Source: Avibacterium sp. 21-586
GTDB taxonomy: Bacteria; Pseudomonadota; Gammaproteobacteria; Enterobacterales; Pasteurellaceae
Direction: 5' to 3'
Assembly (NCBI RefSeq): GCF_026226775.1
Contig: NZ_JAKKOD010000001.1
Location: 1,048,501-1,112,500, forward strand
Length of the DNA: 64,000 bases
This document shows positions 28,913 through 39,542 of this stretch, piece by piece (position 1 is the first letter of the stretch; each line of letters opens with the position of its first letter). Below the pieces are notes generated by a model. The model had not been told where the DNA came from and did no database searches. It worked only from the letters and a program-made list of their open reading frames with translations. Position numbers and translations under genes: made by a program.

Positions 28913-31900
28913 ATGAATAAAATTTATAAAGTCATTTATAACAAAGCATTGCAACGTTTAGTTGTGGTGTCAGAACTGGGTAAAGGGCAAACGAAATCCT
29001 CTACCAGCACAGAAACAGTGGTAAGCCAAGCGGTAAACCGTGAAACTCTAGGCTTTGCAACTTTAACGCGTATAAGCCTCGCTATTGCTATGGCATTAAC
29101 TGCAGGCAACGCTTTTGCAAATTATACGGTAGGTGGAGCAACGAATAATGGTTCTGACTCTGTTGCAATTGGCGCTGACAATGGCGCAGCCTCTGGTGTT
29201 TTAGGTACAGGTCGTACCCAAGGTTCTGTCGCTATCGGTCAACAAGCTACTACAGGGGTAGATGGACAGACAAGTGGTGGACAAGTTGCAGTGGGTAGCA
29301 CTGTTCATGCAACCGGTGACCAATCCATTGCCATTGGTAATGATACGGATGTAACAGGACATTCATCAATTGGGATTGGTGGGGACGACGTTGATAAAGC
29401 CTCCAAAGGGCCTGATGGCGATTGGAATACTAGTGCTGCAGCAGTAAGTTATAAAGCAATCACAGGCTCAGCTTTTAGAACTGACTATCAAAGAACCACT
29501 GCATCAGGCAATGCAGCAGTTGCAATTGGTGTGCAGTCAGTAGCAAGCGGGAATTTAGCCACCGCCTTAGGTACTAAAGCCAGAGCAGAAAGTGTGGCGT
29601 CTGTGGCATTAGGGGTTGGTGCTACTGCAACTAGAGATGGTGCCATTGCATTAGGTGCAGGTAGTAGAACCGATGCGACTGCAACCAAGGTAACTCAAGC
29701 AACTATCCAATCAAGCGATGGTTCAAGTATTACCTATAATGGTTTCTTTGCAGGTGCCCAACAGGTGAGTGCAGGAGATCAAGTTTCGGTAGGTAGTGCT
29801 GGCCACGAACGCCAAATTGTCAATGTGGCACCAGGTAGGGTAGAAGCTAATAGTACCGATGCTATCAATGGTAGCCAGCTTTATGTGGTGGCGAAATCAT
29901 TACAAGAGCAAACTATTAACTATTTCCACACGAATACTGCCAACGCTAGCCAAATTGCAGGTAATGCGGCAACTAACCAAGGTATAGTTGGTAGCAAGGC
30001 TGGGGCAACAGGTAACTATGCCGTAACAGCTGGCGTGAATGCTACCTCATCCGCTACCAATGCGGTTGCAATTGGTTATGGCGCACAAGCCTCTACGGCG
30101 AACAGTGTTGCTTTGGGTAATAATTCAACAACTGCAAACGCAGTTCCCACCGCTAGCCGAGAAATTAAAGGGACAACTTACAATTTTGCGGGCACAACTC
30201 CAACTGGTGTTGTGAGTGTTGGAGCATCGGGTAAAGAACGCCAAATCACCAATGTTGCAGCAGGGCAAATTTCAAATACATCTACCGATGCCATCAATGG
30301 TTCACAGCTTTATGCACTGACAGAAGCAATGAACAACCTTAGCACAGGCAGCACAATTCAATATTTCAGCGTGAATTCTACTGTAGCTGGTAATAAAGAT
30401 AATACTGGGGCAACTGGCACAAATGCTATTGCGATTGGTCCAAATGCAAAAGCCAAAGCGGTTGATGTTGTGGCGATTGGTAATAATGCCGGTGATATTG
30501 CCTCTACTAATACAATTGCAGATGAGCAAAGCGTTTATATCGGTTCTGCTGCGGGGCAACTTAGCAACATAGGTACAGACCAGACTAAAAAAGCCAATGT
30601 CTATATTGGTCGTAATGCGGGTAAAAGTACAACAGGTGCGTGGAATACAGGTATCGGAACACAAAGCACCCTCTCAAGCACCACAGGTAGTATTAACACA
30701 GCCCTTGGACACGCTGCATTAAGTACTGTAACAGGTTCAGAAAATACGGGCTTAGGGGCATATGCAGGCCAACTATCTAATGGCAGTTATAATCTCTCTG
30801 TTGGTTCACAAACTGGGCGTAAATCAACGGGTAATTACAACACAGCTGTGGGTTACAACGCAGGCAGTGCGGTACATGGCAGCGACAGCGTAGCAATCGG
30901 GACTTATGCCGGTTCAGAGGTAACGGGTAGCAAGAATATCAACATTGGTTACCTTGCTGGTACTGGGGCTACCAGTTTCGTAGATGAAAACGGTACAGGT
31001 GTTGGTAAAACCGTATCTAATCCAACATACAGCAGTGCCATTAGCATTGGTGATCGTGCTTTTGCTCATTCCAATAATGCTATTGCAATCGGTACAAGTG
31101 CAGCTGCAAGCGATACTGATGCAATTGCAATGGGTAAAGATGCGAATGCAAGCGGTCCAAATTCCCTTGCCATTGGTAACGGTGCAATTGCTAGCGGTGA
31201 TAAATCAATCTCTATTGGTTATAAAAACCAAGTAACCGGTCTTGGTGCAAGTGTTGTGGGTGATCCAAATATGAATGGCGGAACAAGCTCACATATCCAA
31301 GGTAATGATAACTTTATTGCCGAGGATTCAAATGGCATTCTGCTCTTTGGTAATAAAAACGTTGTCGGTGGTTATGAGGTAACTTATGCAGCAGACGGCA
31401 GTCTTGAGAATGGCTATGATAGCGGTATAAATGTTAAGAATTCTGCTGCTGTGGGTAGTAACAATAACATTACGCGCAATAACGTATTTATTTTAGGTTC
31501 AGGTATCAATACTGATGCCGACGGTAATAGGCTAGGGGGTGGATTCGGTGAGACTATCTCTAATTCTGTTTACCTTGGTGCGGACAGCTCAGGGATAACA
31601 GCTAATAGTTACCAGAAAACCAAAGACAGCGATATCAATGGCACAACCAAATCAGCCGGTGCGCAAACTGTAACAAGCGCAACGCTGAATGGCATTACTT
31701 ACGGCAATTTTGCTGGTGGAAGTAAAACTGCAAATGGTATCGTGACTGTCGGTTATTCTGGTGGTGAACGCCGCATTCAAAACGTGGCAGCAGGTTTAAT
31801 TGACCCATTATCAACTGATGCCATCAACGGTAGCCAACTTTATGCAACCAATGATGTGTTGGGTAACTTAGGCAATTCTGTTAAAAATGTGTTAGGTGGC

Positions 31901-34900
31901 AATGCAGTGCTTGCATCAAACGGCTCAATTTCAATGAGCAATATTGGTGGCACAGGTAAAAATACTGTTGATGAAGCCATTAAAGCAGCGAAAACCGAAG
32001 TAGCAGCGGGTACCAATATTGCAAATGTTACAAAAACGCCAGGTACAGATGGTCAGGCTATCTACACCGTAAATGCCAAAGGCACAACCGTTTCTGCTGG
32101 TTCTGATAAAGTAACAGTGACAAAAGGCACAACAGATGGCAATAATGTAACTGACTATGCGGTTGACTTAAGTGCCAACACTAAAGCCGACATCCAAAAA
32201 GGTGTAGATGCGAAAACAGCTATCGAAAGCCAAGGTATCACGTTTGCAGGCGATACTGGCACAAACGTTACCCGTAAACTGGGCGACACATTAAACATTG
32301 TTGGCGAACAAACTGATACCACAAAACTATCAAACGGCAATATTGGTGTGGATGCAGATGGCACTAATAAGCTAACAGTGAAATTATCGAAAGAGCTAAG
32401 AGGCTTAACTAGCGTACAAGCTGGTGATACCACAATTAATAATGATGGTTTGACTATCACTAATGGCCCAAGTGTAACTAAGAGTGGTATTAATGCAAAT
32501 AATACTAAGATAACTAATGTTGCAAATGGTACAGCAGATTCAGATGCAGTTAATCTTAGCCAATTAAATGCGACCACTGCAGCAGCGAAAACCACTGTTG
32601 TTGGTGCAAAACAAGCGAATGTGACTTCTGCGGTTAAAGATGACGGCCATACAGAATATACCGTTAGTGCAACCAAAACAACGGTTGCTGGCTCTGATGC
32701 AGTCTCTGTAACAGGTGGTACAGAAGATGATAATGGTGTATTAGCATACAATGTTGATTTAAGCCAAGCAACTAAAGACAGCTTAACCAAAGCTGATAGT
32801 GCATTACAAAGCTGGAAGGCTCAAGTAAATGGCACAGATGCTAAAACTATCGACAAAGACAATAACACATTAAACTTTGTAAATGGTGATAATATCAATA
32901 TCACTAATGAGGATGGTAGCATCAAAATTGCGACTACTAGCACGCCAAACTTTACCAATGTGACCATTAATAAACCAGCTGACACAAATGATGTGAAAGA
33001 AGGTAATACTAATGCAGTTACTGGTGGCGAAGTTTACAATGCAATTAACAACACCCAAGATCAGTTCAAAGGTGATAATGGTGCCATTGTCATTAAACGC
33101 AAACCGAGTGAAGTGCTTTCTGTTCTAGGTGGTGCAACTGATGTAACAGAGAATAATATTGGTACAGTAGGTAAGGCAGATGGCAGCATTACAGTGAAAT
33201 TGGCTAAAACATTATCAGGCTTAACCAGCGCCACTTTTGAAGATGCAGCAGGTAACACCACTGAGATTACCGGTTCTTCAACAACATTGACTGATGCAAA
33301 TGGCGATAAGCTTGCTGTACACACCGCAGAAGGTTCAACCTATATTGGTGGTGATAATGATGATGTAACGATTGGTAAAAATGGCTTAGACAATGGTAAT
33401 AACCAAATCACCAACGTTGCAAGTGGCTTGCCAGCAGGCACAGAATTAGCCGACGCAACAGGTAGCACCCTAACCAATGCAGCAAATATTGGTGATCTGA
33501 AAAATGCAACAAAAGCATTAGAAGAAAAAGGCTTTAATATTATTGCTGATAATGACGTTTCAGATAAGGTGAAACTGGGTGAAACCGTTAAGTTTACTGA
33601 TCCAGATGATAATATCATCACCACCATCACAGAAGATAACCAAGTTAACATTAGCTTAAATAGCACGGTGACTATTGGTGATAAAACTGCTCCAAATGCT
33701 AAACCAATCACCGTTGATGGTACAAATGGCACAATCAGTGGACTAACAACCAGCTTGCCAGTAACCTACAATATGGATGATATGGTGATTGATCCTGCAA
33801 CAGGGAAGCCAACTACAACCCCTGCGACTGAGGATCAAGCTACGAAATCACAAGAAGCACCAAGTGCTGAAGAAGCAGCGAAACTTTACAACAACGCAGC
33901 TACTGTCGGTGATGTGTTAAATGCAGGTTGGAACTTGCAAGGTAATGGTGAAGCAAAAGACTTTGTGAAACCATACGATACCGTTAACTTTGCTGATGGT
34001 AACAATACGAATGCGTTTGTAGATACCACCTTAGATGGTAAACAAAGCACCGTTCGTATTAATGTTACGGGCTTACCAATTAGCTATGTGAATGATGAAG
34101 GTGATACCTTAGTTAAGGTTGGTGATAAATACTACAAAGCTAGCGATGTGACTAATGGTGTACCAAATGGAGAAGAACAAACGCCAACAGGTACTAAACT
34201 TACAGATAAAGATGGGGCGACAACCACTGCTCAAACTTTAGGTAATGTTACAAGTGGCTTGGGTACGATTTCTGAGGGTAAACCAGTAGATGGATTACTA
34301 AACTTAGAAACAGCAACTGGTGTCTCTGATGATACAGCGGCAACTGTTGGCGATCTGCGTAAAATGGGTTGGGCAGTAAGTAGCGATAAGACAACTGGCG
34401 ACCTTAGTACACCTTATAGCCATACGGTGAACAATGCTCACGAAGTTAAATTTGTTGGTATTAATGCCGCTACGGTATCTGGCAAAACGGATTCTACTGA
34501 TGAGCTTCACACCATTACCATTGATGTGAATGCCCAAGCCTTGACTAACAGTGCTCAATTGCCAGTGGTTTACACTAAAGCAGATGGCACAAAAGTAGTT
34601 AAAGCGAATGATGGTAAGTTCTACAACGCTGATGATGTGAATTCAGATGGTACAGTGAAAGTAGATCCAACAACTAACGCCGCACCAACCGAAGTTGCAG
34701 CAGGTGATATCATTACTTCTGTGAATGATGCAAACGGTAGCACCACCACACCTACTACATTAACCAATGTTAAAGGTAGCTTAGCACCAACTTATAATAC
34801 TGGTGATATGACAATTGGTGCAGACGGTAAACCAACCACAACAGCAGCAACAGAATCAACAAAAGTACAAGCAGCACCTAGCAATGTTGGTGATATTTAC

Positions 34901-37900
34901 AACAATGCAGCTACTGTCGGTGATGTGTTAAATGCTGGTTGGAACTTACAAGGTAATGGTGAAGCAAAAGACTTTGTGAAACCATACGACACCGTAAACT
35001 TTGTGGACGGTACGAACACCGTAGCCTCAGTAACTACTGCAGATGATGGCAAAACCAGTGAGATTCGTATCAATGTATCTGGCTTACCGATCAGCTACAC
35101 CAACGAGGCTGGTGACACGCTAGTTAAAGTAGGCGACAACTTCTACAAAGCCAGCGATGTTGTTGATGGCAAACCAGCAGAGAACGCTGAAGTACAAACA
35201 CCTGCAGGCACAACATTAGTTGACAACACAGGTGCAGCTACAGCGCAAACATTGGATAACGTAAAATCAGCGATTAATCCTGATGGTTCAAAAACAGGCG
35301 ATGATTTCACTACTGCGCTGGAAACAGCAGCTAACGATGATCCAAATAAAGCGGTTAACGTAAGCGATCTGAAAAACACTGCTGATGCCCTAATGACTAA
35401 AGGTACAAAATACAGCGGTGATGTAGCTGAAGGTAGTGACAACGCGTTTACTCAAGCATTGGGTGAAGAAACTAAAATTGTTGGTGGCGTAACAAATAAA
35501 GACGACCTGTCTGATAACAACATTGGTGTTGTATCAAACGGTACTGATACGCTCACAGTTAAACTTGCTAAAGAATTAGCAGGATTGACTTCAGCAACAT
35601 TTGGCACCGATGCAGCAGACCAAACGATGATCAATAAAGATGGTATCACTATTACGAATAGCAAAGCTGATCCAGCACAAAATGTGTCATTAACTGATGC
35701 AGGTCTCAATAATGGTGGTAACAAAATCACTAACGTAGCAAATGGTACAGACGCAACAGATGCCGTGAATGTTAGTCAATTAGATGCAGCGAAAACAGAG
35801 CTTGCTAACAAAGGCTTTGATATCACTGCTGATAACATGGGTGCTGGTATTACTGATAAAGATCATGTGAATCTAGGGGAAACCGTGAAATTCACCGATC
35901 CTGATGGCAACATTGTAACCACCGTAGAAGATAATCAAATCAAGCTTGGCTTGAAGAAAGATCTGACCATTGGTGACGATGAAAATGCAGGTTCTATTGA
36001 TGTGAAAGGCAAAGATGGTAAGAATGGCGTTAGCATTAAAGGTGACACTGGTCAAGACGGTAAACCAGGTATCAGTATCGCAGGTAAAGATGGCGCTGAT
36101 GGCGTAACCTTAACCACCAAAACAGATGGTAAACCGGGTGTTGATGGTACTGATGGAGAAACAAAACCACGTTTAGAAGTTAACGGTGAAGAAGTGGCTA
36201 CCTTAAATGATGGCTTGAAATTCACAGGTAACCAAGGTGGTGAAATTGCTAAGAAACTGAATGAAACCTTAACGGTGAAAGGCGGTTTAGCTAATGACGC
36301 TTCTGCTACCGATGCGAATACTCGTGTTGATGTAGAAAATGGTGCATTAATTGTGAAAATGGCGAGAGAGTTAAGCGATCTCAACACCATCACTTTTGAT
36401 GCAGCAGATGAAAATGGCAATAAACCAGCTGCAGATAAAACAGTTTCTCTTGGTAAAGATGGCTTAAATAACGGTGGTAACAAAATTACCAACGTGGCTG
36501 CAGGCACTGAAGATACTGATGCTGTCAACCTTAGCCAATTGAATGAAGCAACAAAAGCTGCGACCACTAAAGTAGAGGCAGGTGACAATATTGTTGTAAC
36601 ACCAGCTACTAATGCAGATGGAAGCACAACTTATACTGTTGCAACCACTAAAGATCTGAAAGTTGATAGTGTCACTGCTGGCGATACTGTCTTAAATCAA
36701 GATGGTGTGAAAGTTGGCGATGATGTGGCGCTCACCAAAGATGGCTTGAAAGTAGGTGATGTAAATATCTCCAAAGGCGGTATTAATGCCGGAGATAAGA
36801 AAATCACTGGCGTACAAGACGGTGACGTTTCTGAAAACAGCAAAGATGCAGTGAATGGTAGCCAGTTATATGCGGTACAAAAAGCAGCATCTGATGCGAT
36901 TACTAACATTTCCAATGCCGACAACGGCGGTGGCTTTGGTTTAACTGATGATAACGGTGACACAGTTCAACAAGATTTAGGTAAACAAATTGCGTTGAAA
37001 GGTAAAAACGGTATCACAGTGACTAAAGCAGCTGATGGCTCAAAAGGCTTAGATATTGGCTTAGGTAAAGACCTCAGCGTTGGTGGTAACGGTGAAGACG
37101 GCACAATTGGTGTGAAAGGTGCTGATGGTGTCGCAGGTGTAGCTGTTAACGGTAAAGATGGTTCTATCGGTTTAACTGGTCCTAAAGGTGCTGATGGTAC
37201 ATCACCACAAGCAACGGTTAAAGTTGTTAAAGGTGAACCAGGTCTGGACGGTACCACACCAAAAGATCGTCTTGATGTAAATGGTGAACAAGTTGCAACC
37301 TTGAACGATGGTATTAAATATGAAGGTGACAAAGGCAAAGCCTCAACTAAGCTGAATAAAACAGCGAAAATTGTTGGTGGCGCAAAAGATGAGCTTTCAG
37401 ACAATAATATCGGTGTTGTTGCGTCACAAGATGGTGAAAATGCGAAACTCACTGTTAAGCTAGCGAAAAAAGTCAAAGGCTTACAAAGTGTTGAGGTTGC
37501 TAATACAACCATCGATGAGAAAGGTGTATCGATTCCTTCTGATGCAGATCCACGTAACTCAGTGAATTTGGGTAGCAACGGATTAAGCAATGGTGGAAAT
37601 CGTATTACTAACGTTGCACCAGGTATCGCAGATAGTGATGCAGCTACTGTAGGTCAAGTGAAAAATGTAGCTAAACATCTTGCTGGACGTATCGGTAAAT
37701 TGAAAAAAGATATGGATGGTAATGCCGCAACAGCAGCAGCAATGGCAAGCTTACCACAGGCTTATATTCCTGGTAAGAGCATGGTTGCGATAGCTGGAGG
37801 TACACATGGTAACCAACAAGCCATTGCAGTAGGGGTATCGCGTATCTCTGATAATGGTAAAGTTATCATCAAACTCAATGCGGGTAGCAATACCAGAGGT

Positions 37901-37939
37901 AAAACTTCAGTCGGTGCGGGTGTAGGTTACCAATGGTAA
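28913..37939 (+). CDS. Giant trimeric autotransporter adhesin (YadA/Hia type)
   Basis: 3008 residues in one uninterrupted frame. An extended signal peptide (MNKIYKVIYNKALQRLVVVSEL) leads to cleavage after NAFA (about residue 69). The head (to about 300, again about 380-440 and 500-800) is rich in YadA-type SVAIG/NAIAIG repeats. Neck motifs of the form TDAINGSQLY recur near residues 318, 460, 970 and 2645. The stalk (about 980-2900) has repeated ITNVANGT-DAVNLSQL and KLAKELxGLTS modules, two near-identical segments 337 codons apart, and two short collagen-like G-x-y stretches (about 2361-2416 and 2722-2781). The last 90 residues form the YadA anchor ending GVGYQW. It should form a trimeric outer-membrane fibre for host adhesion; the receptor is unknown. 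Confidence 0.95.
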   Translation: MNKIYKVIYNKALQRLVVVSELGKGQTKSSTSTETVVSQAVNRETLGFATLTRISLAIAMALTAGNAFANYTVGGATNNGSDSVAIGADNGAASGVLGTGRTQGSVAIGQQATTGVDGQTSGGQVAVGSTVHATGDQSIAIGNDTDVTGHSSIGIGGDDVDKASKGPDGDWNTSAAAVSYKAITGSAFRTDYQRTTASGNAAVAIGVQSVASGNLATALGTKARAESVASVALGVGATATRDGAIALGAGSRTDATATKVTQATIQSSDGSSITYNGFFAGAQQVSAGDQVSVGSAGHERQIVNVAPGRVEANSTDAINGSQLYVVAKSLQEQTINYFHTNTANASQIAGNAATNQGIVGSKAGATGNYAVTAGVNATSSATNAVAIGYGAQASTANSVALGNNSTTANAVPTASREIKGTTYNFAGTTPTGVVSVGASGKERQITNVAAGQISNTSTDAINGSQLYALTEAMNNLSTGSTIQYFSVNSTVAGNKDNTGATGTNAIAIGPNAKAKAVDVVAIGNNAGDIASTNTIADEQSVYIGSAAGQLSNIGTDQTKKANVYIGRNAGKSTTGAWNTGIGTQSTLSSTTGSINTALGHAALSTVTGSENTGLGAYAGQLSNGSYNLSVGSQTGRKSTGNYNTAVGYNAGSAVHGSDSVAIGTYAGSEVTGSKNINIGYLAGTGATSFVDENGTGVGKTVSNPTYSSAISIGDRAFAHSNNAIAIGTSAAASDTDAIAMGKDANASGPNSLAIGNGAIASGDKSISIGYKNQVTGLGASVVGDPNMNGGTSSHIQGNDNFIAEDSNGILLFGNKNVVGGYEVTYAADGSLENGYDSGINVKNSAAVGSNNNITRNNVFILGSGINTDADGNRLGGGFGETISNSVYLGADSSGITANSYQKTKDSDINGTTKSAGAQTVTSATLNGITYGNFAGGSKTANGIVTVGYSGGERRIQNVAAGLIDPLSTDAINGSQLYATNDVLGNLGNSVKNVLGGNAVLASNGSISMSNIGGTGKNTVDEAIKAAKTEVAAGTNIANVTKTPGTDGQAIYTVNAKGTTVSAGSDKVTVTKGTTDGNNVTDYAVDLSANTKADIQKGVDAKTAIESQGITFAGDTGTNVTRKLGDTLNIVGEQTDTTKLSNGNIGVDADGTNKLTVKLSKELRGLTSVQAGDTTINNDGLTITNGPSVTKSGINANNTKITNVANGTADSDAVNLSQLNATTAAAKTTVVGAKQANVTSAVKDDGHTEYTVSATKTTVAGSDAVSVTGGTEDDNGVLAYNVDLSQATKDSLTKADSALQSWKAQVNGTDAKTIDKDNNTLNFVNGDNINITNEDGSIKIATTSTPNFTNVTINKPADTNDVKEGNTNAVTGGEVYNAINNTQDQFKGDNGAIVIKRKPSEVLSVLGGATDVTENNIGTVGKADGSITVKLAKTLSGLTSATFEDAAGNTTEITGSSTTLTDANGDKLAVHTAEGSTYIGGDNDDVTIGKNGLDNGNNQITNVASGLPAGTELADATGSTLTNAANIGDLKNATKALEEKGFNIIADNDVSDKVKLGETVKFTDPDDNIITTITEDNQVNISLNSTVTIGDKTAPNAKPITVDGTNGTISGLTTSLPVTYNMDDMVIDPATGKPTTTPATEDQATKSQEAPSAEEAAKLYNNAATVGDVLNAGWNLQGNGEAKDFVKPYDTVNFADGNNTNAFVDTTLDGKQSTVRINVTGLPISYVNDEGDTLVKVGDKYYKASDVTNGVPNGEEQTPTGTKLTDKDGATTTAQTLGNVTSGLGTISEGKPVDGLLNLETATGVSDDTAATVGDLRKMGWAVSSDKTTGDLSTPYSHTVNNAHEVKFVGINAATVSGKTDSTDELHTITIDVNAQALTNSAQLPVVYTKADGTKVVKANDGKFYNADDVNSDGTVKVDPTTNAAPTEVAAGDIITSVNDANGSTTTPTTLTNVKGSLAPTYNTGDMTIGADGKPTTTAATESTKVQAAPSNVGDIYNNAATVGDVLNAGWNLQGNGEAKDFVKPYDTVNFVDGTNTVASVTTADDGKTSEIRINVSGLPISYTNEAGDTLVKVGDNFYKASDVVDGKPAENAEVQTPAGTTLVDNTGAATAQTLDNVKSAINPDGSKTGDDFTTALETAANDDPNKAVNVSDLKNTADALMTKGTKYSGDVAEGSDNAFTQALGEETKIVGGVTNKDDLSDNNIGVVSNGTDTLTVKLAKELAGLTSATFGTDAADQTMINKDGITITNSKADPAQNVSLTDAGLNNGGNKITNVANGTDATDAVNVSQLDAAKTELANKGFDITADNMGAGITDKDHVNLGETVKFTDPDGNIVTTVEDNQIKLGLKKDLTIGDDENAGSIDVKGKDGKNGVSIKGDTGQDGKPGISIAGKDGADGVTLTTKTDGKPGVDGTDGETKPRLEVNGEEVATLNDGLKFTGNQGGEIAKKLNETLTVKGGLANDASATDANTRVDVENGALIVKMARELSDLNTITFDAADENGNKPAADKTVSLGKDGLNNGGNKITNVAAGTEDTDAVNLSQLNEATKAATTKVEAGDNIVVTPATNADGSTTYTVATTKDLKVDSVTAGDTVLNQDGVKVGDDVALTKDGLKVGDVNISKGGINAGDKKITGVQDGDVSENSKDAVNGSQLYAVQKAASDAITNISNADNGGGFGLTDDNGDTVQQDLGKQIALKGKNGITVTKAADGSKGLDIGLGKDLSVGGNGEDGTIGVKGADGVAGVAVNGKDGSIGLTGPKGADGTSPQATVKVVKGEPGLDGTTPKDRLDVNGEQVATLNDGIKYEGDKGKASTKLNKTAKIVGGAKDELSDNNIGVVASQDGENAKLTVKLAKKVKGLQSVEVANTTIDEKGVSIPSDADPRNSVNLGSNGLSNGGNRITNVAPGIADSDAATVGQVKNVAKHLAGRIGKLKKDMDGNAATAAAMASLPQAYIPGKSMVAIAGGTHGNQQAIAVGVSRISDNGKVIIKLNAGSNTRGKTSVGAGVGYQW
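33901..35260 (+). repeat. In-frame duplicated stalk segment within the adhesin
   Basis: The stretch starting TACTGTCGGTGATGTG at 33901 recurs at 34912, offset 1011 bases (337 codons). The proteins share NNAATVGDVLNAGWNLQG, DFVKPYDTVNF, then LPISY-N-GDTLVKVGD and a following YKASDV. Identity at the DNA level is high over the first 110 bases. Homologous recombination between the copies would delete or duplicate exactly 337 codons in frame. Confidence 0.85.
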
Positions 37940-37996
37940 TCGCGCACTAGACAAAGTTTTAGCAAGATTCATCTTGATCTAAACTAAACGCGAATA

Positions 37997-38032
37997 AGAG
38001 CTGTAGTGATAAAATCATTACAGCTCTTTTTT
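37997..38032 (+). terminator. Terminator of the adhesin gene
   Basis: AGAGCTGTAGTGAT (37997-38010) pairs with ATCATTACAGCTCT (38014-38027) with one G-T wobble around an AAA loop, followed by a T run. A strong intrinsic terminator 57 bases after the stop. Confidence 0.92.
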
Positions 38033-38211
38033 ATTGCCTAAATAAAATATGGGTTGCGCCACTTCTGTTGATCATTCGTTTTAAAGTGCGGTAGATTTTC
38101 AATCAAATTTTGCTATCAATAAAAGGTGAAGCCGTAATATTACCTTTTCATTTGGCTAATATTATCTATAATAATCAAGTTTGTATTAGCTAAATCAGAT
38201 AGGAAAAACCA

Positions 38212-39399
38212 ATGACAGAGATAAACAACATTCTCGCTGAGCTTAAACGTGGTACGGATCAAATTTTTTCAGAACAGGATTTAATTGAGAAACTTAAAGA
38301 AAATCGTCCCTTACGAGTTAAATTAGGGGCCGATCCAACCGCACCAGATATTCACTTAGGGCATACTGTCGTCCTAAATAAATTACGTCAATTCCAGAAT
38401 TTTGGTCACCATGTGATATTTTTAATTGGTGATTTTACGGCGACAGTCGGCGATCCTTCTGGAAAAAATGCGACTCGCCCTCCTCTCTCTCGTGAAGATG
38501 TGCTTCGTAATGCGGAAACGTATAAAGAACAAATATTCAAGATCTTAGATCCTGAAAAAACAGAAATCGTATTCAACTCTGCGTGGTTAGGTGAATTAGG
38601 CACGGTGGGAATGATTCGTCTTGCCTCTAATTATACGGTGGCTCGAATGCTAGAACGTGATGACTTTAAAAAACGTTTTAGCAATAATCAACCTATTGCG
38701 ATTCACGAATTTATTTATCCTTTATTACAAGGTTATGATTCAGTACATTTGAAAGCCGATGTGGAACTCGGTGGAACAGACCAAACCTTTAATTTGCTGA
38801 TTGGCCGTGAATTGCAAAAATCAGAGGGACAAAAGCCACAAGTAGCCGTTACATTGCCATTGCTAGTGGGGTTAGATGGTGAGAAAAAAATGTCCAAATC
38901 CCTTGGTAACTATATTGGTGTAAATGATGCACCGAATGAAATGTTCGGTAAAGTGATGTCCATTTCTGATGAGCTGATGTGGGATTGGTATGATTTGCTT
39001 TCATTCCGTCCATTAAATGAGATTGCACAATTCAAACAAGAGGTTGCACAAGGGCGTAATCCGCGTGATGTAAAAGTGTTATTAGCGAAAGAAATTACGG
39101 CACGTTTCCATTCTGAAGCCGAGGCAGAAGCTGCCGAACAAGCCTTTATTAACCGATTCCAAAAAGGGGCACTTCCTGATGAAATGCCAGAATTCACGTT
39201 TGAAGGCGAAATGGGTTTAGCCAACTTGTTAAAAGAAGCAGGCTTGGTCAGTTCTACTTCTGAAGCAATGCGTATGGTGCAGCAAGGGGGCGTCAAAATT
39301 GATGGTGAAAAAGTAGAAAATGCGAAAGCGATAATTTCTTCATCAACCGCTGTATATCAAGTGGGTAAACGTAAATTTGCTCGAGTAACCGTCAAATAA
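38212..39399 (+). CDS. tyrS: Tyrosyl-tRNA synthetase
   Basis: 395 residues. The class I HIGH motif reads HLGHTVVL and the second motif is [12 protein letters not shown], both typical of the TyrZ-like subgroup of tyrosyl synthetases used in Pasteurellaceae. The tyrosine pocket is seen in [23 protein letters not shown]-terminal S4-like RNA-binding domain occupies the last 65 residues. It is a single-gene unit with a terminator on each side. Confidence 0.96.
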   Translation: MTEINNILAELKRGTDQIFSEQDLIEKLKENRPLRVKLGADPTAPDIHLGHTVVLNKLRQFQNFGHHVIFLIGDFTATVGDPSGKNATRPPLSREDVLRNAETYKEQIFKILDPEKTEIVFNSAWLGELGTVGMIRLASNYTVARMLERDDFKKRFSNNQPIAIHEFIYPLLQGYDSVHLKADVELGGTDQTFNLLIGRELQKSEGQKPQVAVTLPLLVGLDGEKKMSKSLGNYIGVNDAPNEMFGKVMSISDELMWDWYDLLSFRPLNEIAQFKQEVAQGRNPRDVKVLLAKEITARFHSEAEAEAAEQAFINRFQKGALPDEMPEFTFEGEMGLANLLKEAGLVSSTSEAMRMVQQGGVKIDGEKVENAKAIISSSTAVYQVGKRKFARVTVK

Positions 39400-39437
39400 T
39401 ACTTATCTACTGTCACTTTTTTTCTTAATACAAGATG

Positions 39438-39465
39438 AGCGGTATTGCAAAATACCGCTTTTTTA
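39438..39465 (+). terminator. Terminator of tyrS
   Basis: AGCGGTATT (39438-39446) pairs with AATACCGCT (39451-39459), followed by a run of Ts. Confidence 0.9.
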
Positions 39466-39542
39466 TTAAGCATCTATAAAAATCCACAAAAGTGCGGTAC
39501 AATTTGATACTTATTTTTATTCTAGTTTACCGCGAGGAAAGA

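Noticed and set aside
32155-37590. Several long leftward open frames (up to 211 residues) opposite the adhesin
   Set aside because: They are antisense shadows of repetitive, Thr/Ala/Gly/Asp-rich codons, giving low-complexity Ser/Val/Leu proteins without start signals.
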